Source of the DNA: Candidatus Omnitrophota bacterium
GTDB taxonomy: Bacteria; Omnitrophota; Gorgyraeia; Zapsychrales; Fredricksoniimonadaceae
NCBI GenBank assembly: GCA_023247575.1
Contig: JAHFGE010000036.1
Span: forward strand, 1-12,576
Length of the DNA: 12,576 nucleotides
Reading direction: 5' to 3'
A program made the position numbers and the translations under genes. Under the pieces are notes generated by a model. That model did no database searches and had not been told where the DNA came from. It saw only the letters and a list, made by a program, of their open reading frames with translations. This document shows, in pieces, positions 1-6,344 of the stretch (positions are counted from its first letter, which is position 1; each line of letters starts with the position of its first letter).

Positions 1-1285
1 TATCAAAAGAAATGATTTCCGTCTTAATGGCCAGACGATTGGTGGGTGGTGTAGAAATCACCGACATATCTCTGGCCCCGGAAAGGGCCATGTATAAAGT
101 GCGTGGGATGGGGGTTGCCGAAAGGGTCAACACATCCGCCAGCAGTCGAAATGTTTTTAATTTTTCTTTGGATTTGACCCCAAAACGCTGTTCCTCATCG
201 ATAATGACCAGCCCCAAATCTTTAAAGCCAATATCCTTCGATAACAGCCGGTGAGTGCCGATGATAATATCCGCCTTGCCTTCTTTGAGTTCATGGATAA
301 TGCTGACCTGTTCAGATTTGGTGCGAAAGCGCGAAAGCATGGCAACTTTAACCGGAAAACCTTCCAGGCGTTTGGTGAAATTGTAATAATGCTGTTCGGC
401 TAAAATCGTCGTTGGCACTAAAATCGCCGCCTGCTTATTATCCATGACCGCTTTAAAGGCCGCGCGCATGGCGACTTCGGTCTTGCCGTAACCAACATCG
501 CCGCAAATCAACCTGTCCATCGGTCTTTGAAATTCCATATCCTGTTTAACTTCTAGCGTGGCTTTGAGCTGATCCGGAGTTTCTTTAAAAAGGAATTTCT
601 CCTCAAACTCTTTCTGCCACGGCGTGTCTTTGGAAAAGGCGAAACCCGCCAGCTGCGTGCGCAAAGCCTGAATGCGCAATAGTTCAGCGGCCATCTGTCT
701 TAACCTCTTTTCAATAGTCCGACGAGTGGCCTGCCATTCTTTACTGCCTAATTTATTGAGCCTGGCGGATTTTTTAGTAAAAGTGATGTACTTTTGTACC
801 AGATGAACATCGTGTTTGGGCACAAACAGCCTGTCCCCGTCTTTGTACTCAATAATCAAATGTTCTTTTTTCTGGTTATTAAGCTCAAATTCACGGATAC
901 CCAAAAACCGGCCGATGCCGTGATTGTTGTGCACAACCAAATCACCCTCTTGAATGTCCACGAAGTTATTCAAAGGAACTTGGGAGGAAAAAACCGCTTT
1001 GGAAGATGTTTTAAACGGCAGGACGATAACAATCTGATGCTCCTCGATCATCTGGCCGCTGGATAAATCAAACCCGGAAATGGAACGAATCACATCATCT
1101 TCGGTATCCATACGCAAAGGGATTTCGAAATTGGCTGGATAAATATCCAGAATGCCGCCGCGCAGGGCGAATTCCCCTTCTCTGTAAACTTTCGTCGCCC
1201 GGGTATACCCGAAGGCAACTAAAGCATTAAGGACATCCTCAAAAGGAATGGTTTGACCGACGAGGAATTCTAAAGATTTAAACAT
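1..1285 (-). CDS. mfd: Transcription-repair coupling factor Mfd, compact form; C-terminal part cut by window edge
   Basis: Mfd is a cytoplasmic translocase that removes RNA polymerase stalled at DNA damage and recruits UvrA. 428 codons are visible and the reading frame is unbroken. Order seen: a D2-like region (about 25-90, GEFALRGGILDIYP), a CarD-like RNAP-interaction domain (about 108-185, GDLVVHNNHGIGRF), then SF2 translocase motifs: Walker A GDVGYGKT (262-269), DEEQRFGV (from 363) and SATPIPRTL. By eye against E. coli Mfd, R42 and R58 match UvrA-binding R165 and R181, but the F185 position is E62. D1a (about 130 residues), D1b and D3 are absent: only about 20 residues link D2 to the RNAP-binding domain, against about 260 in E. 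coli. The start is fixed, because the codon before ATG is the in-frame TAA of the upstream HEPN gene. No Shine-Dalgarno is visible, so translation is probably coupled. Family certain; the missing domains are a real feature of the sequence. Confidence 0.95.
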   Translation of the reverse strand, partial: MFKSLEFLVGQTIPFEDVLNALVAFGYTRATKVYREGEFALRGGILDIYPANFEIPLRMDTEDDVIRSISGFDLSSGQMIEEHQIVIVLPFKTSSKAVFSSQVPLNNFVDIQEGDLVVHNNHGIGRFLGIREFELNNQKKEHLIIEYKDGDRLFVPKHDVHLVQKYITFTKKSARLNKLGSKEWQATRRTIEKRLRQMAAELLRIQALRTQLAGFAFSKDTPWQKEFEEKFLFKETPDQLKATLEVKQDMEFQRPMDRLICGDVGYGKTEVAMRAAFKAVMDNKQAAILVPTTILAEQHYYNFTKRLEGFPVKVAMLSRFRTKSEQVSIIHELKEGKADIIIGTHRLLSKDIGFKDLGLVIIDEEQRFGVKSKEKLKTFRLLADVLTLSATPIPRTLYMALSGARDMSVISTPPTNRLAIKTEIISFD

Positions 1286-1696
1286 TTACAAATGGGCCAG
1301 AATTTCTTTCTGGAAGCGATCAAAAGCATCGAGATGATGGGCAATGACCTCAAATACTCGCGTATCATCAATATCAGCGTACTCATGAACCAAGACGTTA
1401 CGTAAGGCCCGCATTTGCTTAAGAGTCGCTAACATGTTCTCGGAGAGTATGCTGGCCTGTTTTAACTTCTCAAACACATCCACCTCATCTTGAGGGACGC
1501 CAAGACGATTTCCAATAACCAGCTTTTTACATATATCAATAGCGCACTCAATGCATAACTGTAAAAGGCGCTCACATGCCCGCTTGGTCGGCGTTCGCCG
1601 ATATTGCTCTATATCTTTGGGCGCGATGTTTCTTAATTCCTTTAAATAGCCTTTCAGTTCATCGACTTTAACCAGTACCCGGGCACGATCAACCAC
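1286..1696 (-). CDS. HepT-like HEPN toxin (DUF86 type)
   Basis: 136-residue, mostly helical HEPN protein, the probable RNase toxin of an MNT/HEPN toxin-antitoxin pair. The catalytic motif RX4HXY is intact as R99-NVLV-H104-E-Y106. In characterised HepT/MntA pairs this motif cuts RNA, and its tyrosine is AMPylated by the partner. The GTG start is supported by a near-perfect AAGGAGG 6 nt upstream (1709-1703). It overlaps the end of the upstream nucleotidyltransferase gene by 8 nt, so the two are translationally coupled. Its TAA is followed directly, in the same frame, by the ATG of mfd. The family call is by motif and gene pairing; target RNA and toxicity are inferred. Confidence 0.88.
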   Translation of the reverse strand: MVDRARVLVKVDELKGYLKELRNIAPKDIEQYRRTPTKRACERLLQLCIECAIDICKKLVIGNRLGVPQDEVDVFEKLKQASILSENMLATLKQMRALRNVLVHEYADIDDTRVFEVIAHHLDAFDRFQKEILAHL

Positions 1697-2084
1697 GCGA
1701 AACCTCCTTCAAATAGTCCCGATAAATGTGTTCATAATCCGCGAATTCGGTGATCGTTTGACAGGCGATCTCATACATCTTCTCTTCATCGCGGCAAAAC
1801 AACAGTTTTCCTTCCTTCAAGATACGCTGGCGGATATACAAAGGTACATACTGATAAATATGCGCGTCAATGTTAAATTCAGCCATGGTAGCCAGGCGTT
1901 TATCAAAAGCGGCTTTGGCCCCGCCAACGGCCGGCATAAGCATGAGACAAATATCCACATCGGAATCTGCCCTGGCTTCCCCGCGTGCGTGGCTGCCAAA
2001 AAGGACCACCGCTAGAATATCAGGATCTTCGGCTGCTTTCTGAATCAATGACTGAAGATATTGGGGAGTTGTTGATGGCGTCAT
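1689..2084 (-). CDS. MntA-like minimal nucleotidyltransferase antitoxin
   Basis: 131-residue MNT-fold protein with the full GSX10DXD active site (G30-S31, D42, D44) and a probable third carboxylate, D73, in NIDAHIY. In characterised MntA/HepT systems the MNT protein transfers AMP from ATP to the HEPN tyrosine and so neutralises the toxin; that role is inferred here. It is the first gene of the pair, its TGA lying inside the start of the HEPN gene. GC is high: one sampled 60-base line counts about 58%, unlike the AT-rich second module. An extended -10 box ends 12 nt before the ATG and there is no Shine-Dalgarno, which suggests a leaderless or near-leaderless message. Some MNT proteins act alone, but the overlap argues for a pair. 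Confidence 0.88.
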   Translation of the reverse strand: MTPSTTPQYLQSLIQKAAEDPDILAVVLFGSHARGEARADSDVDICLMLMPAVGGAKAAFDKRLATMAEFNIDAHIYQYVPLYIRQRILKEGKLLFCRDEEKMYEIACQTITEFADYEHIYRDYLKEVSRG

Positions 2085-2096
2085 AAAATTGTAGCT

Positions 2097-2105
2097 ATTA
2101 TAACA
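2097..2105 (-). promoter_or_regulatory. Extended -10 promoter of first MNT/HEPN module (and probably mfd)
   Basis: On the minus strand the sequence reads TGTTATAAT, a consensus extended -10 (TGnTATAAT). No good -35 box lies at the expected distance, as is common for extended -10 promoters. Transcription would begin about 5 nt before the ATG at 2084. Because MNT, HEPN and mfd are contiguous, this is the nearest visible promoter for mfd. Confidence 0.55.
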
Positions 2106-2119
2106 TCGCTGTTTGCTTA
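2104..2119 (+). repeat. 16-bp direct repeat, left copy, bounding second MNT/HEPN module
   Basis: CATCGCTGTTTGCTTA, matching the copy at 2873-2888 at 15 of 16 positions in the same orientation. The pair encloses the whole second module (2145-2794). Similarity continues weakly, with gaps, into the AT-rich flank. It may be a duplication scar or may be chance. Confidence 0.4.
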
Positions 2120-2144
2120 ATTGATTTAAACTTTGGTTTTAAAT

Positions 2145-2516
2145 TTATTTAGCAATGTTCCCATAAACTTGGGTATAGGCGGGAATTTTAGAAAAAATGA
2201 TCTGAGCAACGATTTCTTTATAGGTATGCACGGTATCATTTCTCTTATCCGTCATGTCTAAGAAATTCACCGTATCATCCTCGGTAAGAATACCCAAAGA
2301 TAAGAGTTCTCGAAATACGGCTTTGGGTGAATTAGCTATTAGCCCTTCTTTTTCTTTCAAATACTCCTGAATGAATTTCCAGAGTGCTTCAAATGTATAT
2401 TCAAAACGCTGAATCGTGGCATCGCGAATAATCACAGAAAAAGGCTCTTTGAGTATCTTTTCAAGAGTCTCGAGGGCTTTCACTGCATCCTGATATTTTA
2501 AATTTAGCTTTTCCAT
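2145..2516 (-). CDS. HEPN protein of the HI0074 / nucleotidyltransferase-substrate-binding type
   Basis: 123-residue helical protein, partner of the upstream MNT gene. It resembles the HI0074-type HEPN family rather than DUF86, so it is not a duplicate of the HEPN gene at 1286-1696. It keeps RX4HXY as R92-NDTV-H97-T-Y99, so both the putative RNase centre and the modifiable tyrosine are present. The ATG lies 13 nt inside the end of the MNT gene, with no clear Shine-Dalgarno, so translation is probably coupled. The stretch is AT-rich: sampled 60-base lines count 33-37% GC, against 50-58% in sampled lines of secDF, trpE and the first MNT gene. That is consistent with a separate acquisition. Toxin role is inferred from the family. 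Confidence 0.82.
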   Translation of the reverse strand: MEKLNLKYQDAVKALETLEKILKEPFSVIIRDATIQRFEYTFEALWKFIQEYLKEKEGLIANSPKAVFRELLSLGILTEDDTVNFLDMTDKRNDTVHTYKEIVAQIIFSKIPAYTQVYGNIAK

Positions 2517-2794
2517 ATAATGGTATTTTTCATCGCTTGCCGGCGAAATTCATCGGAAACTTCATTAAAATTCACAATGTCTACTTTATAAGGAATGTTT
2601 GAGTCTTCGATTTTTTCTTTTAAGAATGATATCTTTCCAGCATTTAACCGCCCCTGAGGAATAAAACCGATATCCACATCCGATCCGGGCCGGTAATTAC
2701 CCTTGGCGCGAGAGCCAAACACAAAAATTTTCATCTGATCATCTTTTAATTCAGACAAAACCAAATCTTTAATTTGATTCAAATAATTTCTCAT
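2504..2794 (-). CDS. Minimal nucleotidyltransferase (HI0073/MntA-like), probable antitoxin
   Basis: 96-residue MNT protein with GSX10DXD (G27-S28, D39, D41) and a third acidic residue, D72, in YKVDIVNF. It is first of a two-gene module and its end overlaps the following HEPN gene by 13 nt. By analogy with characterised MntA proteins it would AMPylate the HEPN tyrosine; this is inferred. No Shine-Dalgarno precedes the ATG, while a TATACT box lies 6-12 nt upstream, again suggesting leaderless expression. AT-rich like its partner. Confidence 0.85.
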   Translation of the reverse strand: MRNYLNQIKDLVLSELKDDQMKIFVFGSRAKGNYRPGSDVDIGFIPQGRLNAGKISFLKEKIEDSNIPYKVDIVNFNEVSDEFRRQAMKNTIIWKS

Positions 2795-2800
2795 AGCTAT

Positions 2801-2806
2801 AGTATA
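2801..2806 (-). promoter_or_regulatory. Putative -10 box of second MNT/HEPN module
   Basis: TATACT on the minus strand, 6 nt from the ATG at 2794, so the start site would fall at or next to the ATG. The best -35 (TTGGGG, 16-bp spacer) matches TTGACA at only three of six positions. Weak on its own; supported by the same layout at other gene starts in the window. Confidence 0.4.
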
Positions 2807-2872
2807 GTCTTAAGAAGCATTTCCCCAAACAAAAAATTCTCTTAAATTTGGGCATTACAGGGGTTCCTTCAC

Positions 2873-2888
2873 CATCACTGTTTGCTTA
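2873..2888 (+). repeat. 16-bp direct repeat, right copy
   Basis: CATCACTGTTTGCTTA; one mismatch (G to A at the fifth base) to the copy at 2104-2119. It lies upstream of the second MNT gene, as the left copy lies upstream of the first. Confidence 0.4.
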
Positions 2889-3017
2889 TCTGAACTTTTT
2901 TAAAATTTTAAAATTTTTTATATAGTTTCTCCGTATTCCTACTTACCATAACAACCGCTAATTTAAACAAGCAGTCTCCAAGTCATCAAAAATTTCAGGC
3001 CGATAAAGATACGCTAA

Positions 3018-3416
3018 TTATACCCAAAACCCAACCATAAAACAGGAGAATTTTAGCGTTGATTGTCCAAAAGCTGTCCAATACTGTAAGGAGCCAGCAT
3101 AGCCAGGGGACTGTTCATCGGCACTGGCAGCTTGCTCTGGTAAAGCCTTGACAGGGCTTCCCTGTGTGGAAAGTAAAGCCTTGGCACTGCCGGCACTGGC
3201 AGCTTGCTCCGGTAAAGCCTTGACAGGGCTTCCCTGTGTGGAAAGTAAAGTCTTGGCACTGCCATCCTGTGTGGGAAGTAAAGCCTTGGCACTGCCGGCA
3301 TAGGCACCGCCAACGGCAGATTCTATAGTCTTGACTTGGGATCCTATAGCCTTGGTTGGAGATTCTATAGTCTTGGCTTGTCCCACCTGTGGCGGGGCAT
3401 GCTCCTGGTTTAACAT
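3018..3416 (-). CDS. Low-complexity tandem-repeat ORF downstream of secDF; coding status doubtful
   Basis: A 132-codon ORF in the same frame as secDF, separated from it by one TAG and four sense codons. It encodes repeats of K-[AT]-[LI]: three 7-residue units (such as QVKTIES), then 24-residue units starting GSAKALLSTQ and carrying SPVKALPEQ. No domain is recognised; it has no signal peptide or hydrophobic segment apart from a short one at the C-terminus (FSCFMVGFWV). Against coding: no Shine-Dalgarno at the ATG, and all three minus frames stay open through the repeats. For coding: all repeat intervals are multiples of three. It could be a spacer repeat, a small secreted protein, or a readthrough tail of SecDF. 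Confidence 0.3.
   Translation of the reverse strand: MLNQEHAPPQVGQAKTIESPTKAIGSQVKTIESAVGGAYAGSAKALLPTQDGSAKTLLSTQGSPVKALPEQAASAGSAKALLSTQGSPVKALPEQAASADEQSPGYAGSLQYWTAFGQSTLKFSCFMVGFWV
3120..3381. repeat. Tandem repeat array (72-bp and 21-bp units)
   Basis: Two 72-bp copies (3120-3191 and 3192-3263) differ at only two positions. A 33-bp partial third copy follows (3264-3296), then three 21-bp units (3319-3381). All share the core TAWAGYCTTG, beginning at 3141, 3174, 3213, 3246, 3279, 3324, 3345 and 3366. Spacings are 33, 39, 33, 33, 45, 21 and 21, all multiples of three. No CRISPR-like unique spacers are present. Confidence 0.9.
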
Positions 3417-3428
3417 GAGAGAGGGATT

Positions 3429-5633
3429 CTACCATTTCTTTTTGCCATGTAATGCCAGGAACAGCGGTGAGACGATCCAAACCGTGGAATAGGTACCAAA
3501 CAGAAACCCGCGGATCAACACCACGGCAAAGGTGTTGAGCACTTCCCCTCCCACGAAATACAGCGACAGGGCAGACAGGGTGGTCATAAAAGTGGTCAGA
3601 ACGGTGCGAGCGAGCGTCTGGTTGATACTTTCATTAATAACATCGGCGAGCGGTTTATTGCGCATCTTGGGGACATTCTCACGGACACGGTCATAAATGA
3701 TGATGGCATCATTAATGGAATAACCCGTGATGGTCAACAAAGCAGTCACAACCAGAAGGTCCACCTGCCGCCCAAGAAGGAAAAGCAAAGCCAGGGTAAT
3801 CAACACATCGTGAAAAATCGCCACCACAGCGGAGAATCCAAAATCAAAATGCTTGAAACGAAACCCTATATAAACAAGCATACCCAATAAAGCCAAAACG
3901 ATAGCGTAAATGGCCTTGATACGAAGTGCCTGGCCCACCACCGGTCCCACCTTTTCTATACGTAAAACTTCAAATTTATTTTCTGGCATTTTGTTCGTAA
4001 AAAACGCTGTAATACGATCATGAGTGTCTTCAGAAGTGCGGATAATCACATTTTGAGGAGCATTGGGAAACGTTTGGATGACGGCATTCTCGATTTTATC
4101 TTGCTTAAGGAGGGTTCGTATCTGGTCGGCCGTCACTGGTTGGACGAATTTAAACTCCTGAATCTGTCCTCCGGCAAAATCAATGCCGTAAGCGGATTCT
4201 TTTTTTTGCAGGAAATTGATCGTACCGGCAATAATGATGGTGGCGGAAATGGCAAAACAGATATACTTCTTGTTGAGAAAATTAAATTGCGGCTTTCTGA
4301 AAATATGCATCATCGGCAAAGACTTGATGATACGGGCTGCCACCAGCCAGTTGAAAATGGAGCGCGTAATAAAAATGGAGGTAAATAAACTGGAAATAAG
4401 ACCGGTGGAGAGCGTAACGGCAAACCCTTTAATGGGGCCAGAACCAAACTGAAACAGAAAAAAGGCGGCAATCAATGAGGTGACATGTGTATCAAGAATC
4501 GCTGACCAGGCCCGGGCGTAGCCCGTGCTAATGGCCGCGGACAGAGGCCTGCCATTATCAAGCTCTTCCCGAATACGTTCATTGATCAAAACGTTGGCAT
4601 CCACCGCCATCCCTAAGGTCAAAATAATACCCGCAATACCTGGCAGAGTTAAAGTGACTTGCGAATCAGGCATAAGAATATTAATAAGTCCCATGCTGCC
4701 TAAGATCATCAGAAGATTAACAACCAAGGCTACCGAGGCAATGATCCCGCCCACGAAATAATAGATGGTCATGAAAACCACAATGAGAATCCCGCCTAAA
4801 ACGGTGGCTCGGATGCCGGATTCAATAGAGTCCTTGCCTAATAAAGGGCCGATGGTGCGCTCTTCTTCAATTTTCATAGGCACAGGTAAAGACCCGGTAC
4901 GCAAAGCCAGGGCCAAAAGGCCCGCCTCTTCAAACTTAAATTGGCCGGTGATTTCAGCGGTGCCCGTCAGAATCGGCTCGTGAATATTGGGAGCGGAGAG
5001 CACTTCCCCGTCCAGCACAATGGCCAGACGGTCATTGACATGCGCGGTGGTTAAATCAGCAAAATTTTTGGTGCCTTTATCATTGAATGATAGGGAAATT
5101 TTTGGCTGCATGCCGGTACGATCGAAATCTACATGAGCATCTTTGATGGCATCGCCGCCCAGAGAAACTTCCTTCGAGATAAGGATGGATTCCCCGCCTT
5201 CTTTTTTAAGTTTTTTAAGTTCATAACCATCAGGGAGGTTGCCGGCCAGGGCTTCTTTAAGACGGGCGGGATCAGTATCTACTAAATGAAATTCCAGATG
5301 GGCCACACGACCGATCATATCAAGGGCTTTATTGCGGTCCGTCACGCCGGGCAATTGCACCAGGATTTGATTATCGCCTTGACGCTGGATAAGTGTTTCC
5401 CCTACTCCTAAACCATCAATACGGTTACGCAAAACTTCCATGGAACGTAACACCGCATCATTTTTAGCGGTATCGGTGGGCAGATTTTCATTTTCTACCC
5501 TTAGAATCAAATGCATCCCGCCTTTGAGATCGAGTCCAAGATTAATGCGTTTCTGGATGGGAAAAAGAAAGGCTAAACAGCCGATGATGACAACCAAAAT
5601 AATCAAAAACCTCTTACGCAAATCTGCGTTCAT
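3429..5633 (-). CDS. secDF: Fused protein-export membrane protein SecDF
   Basis: A 734-residue inner-membrane protein that uses the proton gradient to pull preproteins through SecYEG on the periplasmic side. SecD half: TM1 (about 9-25), GLDLKGG (33-39), the large periplasmic domain, then five TM segments with GMAVDANVLINERI, whose D345 is the conserved proton-relay Asp. SecF half: TM at about 455-472, GIDFAGG, a periplasmic domain and TGYSINDAIIIYDRVREN with D642. It ends in a basic GKKKW tail after the last TM, typical for SecF. Both halves are complete. SecD and SecF are separate proteins in many bacteria; the fusion is known in Bacillus and others. AAAGGA lies just before the ATG. yajC is 11 bp upstream, the usual partnership. 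Confidence 0.97.
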   Translation of the reverse strand: MNADLRKRFLIILVVIIGCLAFLFPIQKRINLGLDLKGGMHLILRVENENLPTDTAKNDAVLRSMEVLRNRIDGLGVGETLIQRQGDNQILVQLPGVTDRNKALDMIGRVAHLEFHLVDTDPARLKEALAGNLPDGYELKKLKKEGGESILISKEVSLGGDAIKDAHVDFDRTGMQPKISLSFNDKGTKNFADLTTAHVNDRLAIVLDGEVLSAPNIHEPILTGTAEITGQFKFEEAGLLALALRTGSLPVPMKIEEERTIGPLLGKDSIESGIRATVLGGILIVVFMTIYYFVGGIIASVALVVNLLMILGSMGLINILMPDSQVTLTLPGIAGIILTLGMAVDANVLINERIREELDNGRPLSAAISTGYARAWSAILDTHVTSLIAAFFLFQFGSGPIKGFAVTLSTGLISSLFTSIFITRSIFNWLVAARIIKSLPMMHIFRKPQFNFLNKKYICFAISATIIIAGTINFLQKKESAYGIDFAGGQIQEFKFVQPVTADQIRTLLKQDKIENAVIQTFPNAPQNVIIRTSEDTHDRITAFFTNKMPENKFEVLRIEKVGPVVGQALRIKAIYAIVLALLGMLVYIGFRFKHFDFGFSAVVAIFHDVLITLALLFLLGRQVDLLVVTALLTITGYSINDAIIIYDRVRENVPKMRNKPLADVINESINQTLARTVLTTFMTTLSALSLYFVGGEVLNTFAVVLIRGFLFGTYSTVWIVSPLFLALHGKKKW

Positions 5634-5644
5634 GCCAATCCTTT

Positions 5645-5947
5645 CTATTTCACAACTTCTACCTTCACCGTATTCGATTGGACCATCGTGATGGCCTCTT
5701 TATCAAACTCAATGCGGCAGTTGTCATCAACACGGACCACCACGGTTTTATCCTTGACGATAACAACAGTCCCGTGAATGCCTGAGGCAGTAACGACTTC
5801 ATCGTTTTTTTTCAAATGATCCAGCATATTTTTCATTTCTTTTTGTTTCCTGCGCTGGGGCGCAATGATAAAAAAATAAAAAATCAAAAAAATAGGCACA
5901 TACAAAAACAATATCTGTGTAAAACCAGAGTCTTGGGGCATAAACAA
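5645..5947 (-). CDS. yajC: Preprotein translocase subunit YajC
   Basis: A 100-residue protein with one N-terminal TM segment (about 10-30) ending at the family signature FFIIAPQRRKQKE, then a small cytoplasmic domain (NDEVVTASGIHGTVV). YajC associates with SecDF in the holo-translocon. Length is normal. A good AAAGGA precedes the ATG. It lies between rpsP and secDF, and is probably cotranscribed with secDF. Confidence 0.95.
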   Translation of the reverse strand: MFMPQDSGFTQILFLYVPIFLIFYFFIIAPQRRKQKEMKNMLDHLKKNDEVVTASGIHGTVVIVKDKTVVVRVDDNCRIEFDKEAITMVQSNTVKVEVVK

Positions 5948-5965
5948 TCCTTTCTTTTTTAATTT

Positions 5966-6001
5966 AGATCCTTCCCCCGCCTATGGTGGGGTCAGAATGA
6001 C
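5966..6001 (-). repeat. 36-bp dispersed palindromic repeat, copy A
   Basis: Lies in the rpsP-yajC gap. Minus-strand order: GTCATTCTGA, a CCCC...GGGG hairpin with a 3-nt loop, then GAAGGATCT. It matches the copy at 8231-8266 at 33 of 36 positions, in the opposite orientation. Hairpin pairing in both copies is fully kept, using one G-U pair, on the strand that begins AGATCC. The GTCATTCTGA and GAAGGATCT ends resemble a REP-like family common in many bacterial genomes. Confidence 0.85.
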
Positions 6002-6019
6002 CTTGCTCTTATCGTTCGG

Positions 6020-6262
6020 TCATTTTGCCTTCTTCAATAAGCTGCGCACGGTCTCGGTCATTCGAGCCCCTTTGGCAACCCAGGCATTGATTCTTTCTTT
6101 ATTGACGGAAAATACCGCAGGCTTTTTGGCCGGGTCGTAAAACCCTAAAATATCCAATGTTCTGCCGTCGCGGCCTCCATGGCGCGGGAGAGCCACGATA
6201 CGATAATTATTAGCTTTATTAGCTTTCTTGCCTGCTTTTTGTAAACGAATACGAACTTCCAT
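6020..6262 (-). CDS. rpsP: 30S ribosomal protein S16
   Basis: An 80-residue small-subunit protein that helps 30S assembly. The typical N-terminus (VRIRLQKAGKKANKANNYRI) and the central DGRTLDILGFYDP signature are present, and the length is normal. AAAGGG supports the ATG. It is not followed by its usual neighbours rimM, trmD and rplS: yajC is downstream and trpE upstream. Confidence 0.97.
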   Translation of the reverse strand: MEVRIRLQKAGKKANKANNYRIVALPRHGGRDGRTLDILGFYDPAKKPAVFSVNKERINAWVAKGARMTETVRSLLKKAK

Positions 6263-6284
6263 GTTTTCCCTTTCTAAATGAGTC

Positions 6285-6333
6285 CCGATGTAACATCGGA
6301 ACGAATTTATCCCGAGGCATAAAGCCGAGGGAT
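6285..6333. repeat. Two palindromes in the trpE-rpsP gap (rpsP leader)
   Basis: The first is CCGATGT-A-ACATCGG (6285-6299), a perfect 7-bp inverted repeat. The second (6309-6333) pairs ATCCC with GGGAT and GGC with GCC, with a 2x2 internal mismatch. Neither is followed by a T-run on the transcribed strand, so they are not terminators; they may be repeat-family relics or leader structure of rpsP mRNA. Confidence 0.55.
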
Positions 6334-6344
6334 TTCCTTAATAA

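Larger units (their letters stand above)
2795..3017. other. AT-rich gap between repeat ORF and second MNT/HEPN module
   Basis: No credible gene. It holds the TATACT box (2801-2806), the right copy of the 16-bp direct repeat (2873-2888), and a run of alternating A and T tracts near 2895-2920 that is self-complementary but lacks the GC-rich stem of a terminator. No fragment of the missing Mfd N-terminus was recognised here. Confidence 0.6.

Noticed and set aside
794..1066. A 90-codon plus-strand frame inside mfd
   Set aside because: It lies opposite the conserved RNAP-interaction domain of Mfd, with no promoter or ribosome-binding site.
1..1285. Frameshift or pseudogene explaining the short Mfd N-terminus
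   Set aside because: The frame is open and conserved throughout, the start is fixed by an in-frame stop, and the missing parts match whole domains including an internal one.
2895..2920. Rho-independent terminator after secDF or the repeat ORF
   Set aside because: The sequence is only A and T tracts with no GC-rich stem.
3120..3381. CRISPR array
   Set aside because: Units are contiguous, share one core, are in multiples of three and have no unique spacers; no cas genes are nearby.
3115..3480. Alternative minus-strand frames through the tandem repeats
   Set aside because: They exist because the repeat unit is a multiple of three and lacks stops in every frame; one overlaps the SecDF C-terminus and none has a ribosome-binding site.
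4020..4388. A 122-codon plus-strand frame inside secDF
   Set aside because: It is antisense to the conserved SecF half and shows no recognisable motif; it is a by-product of secDF codon use.
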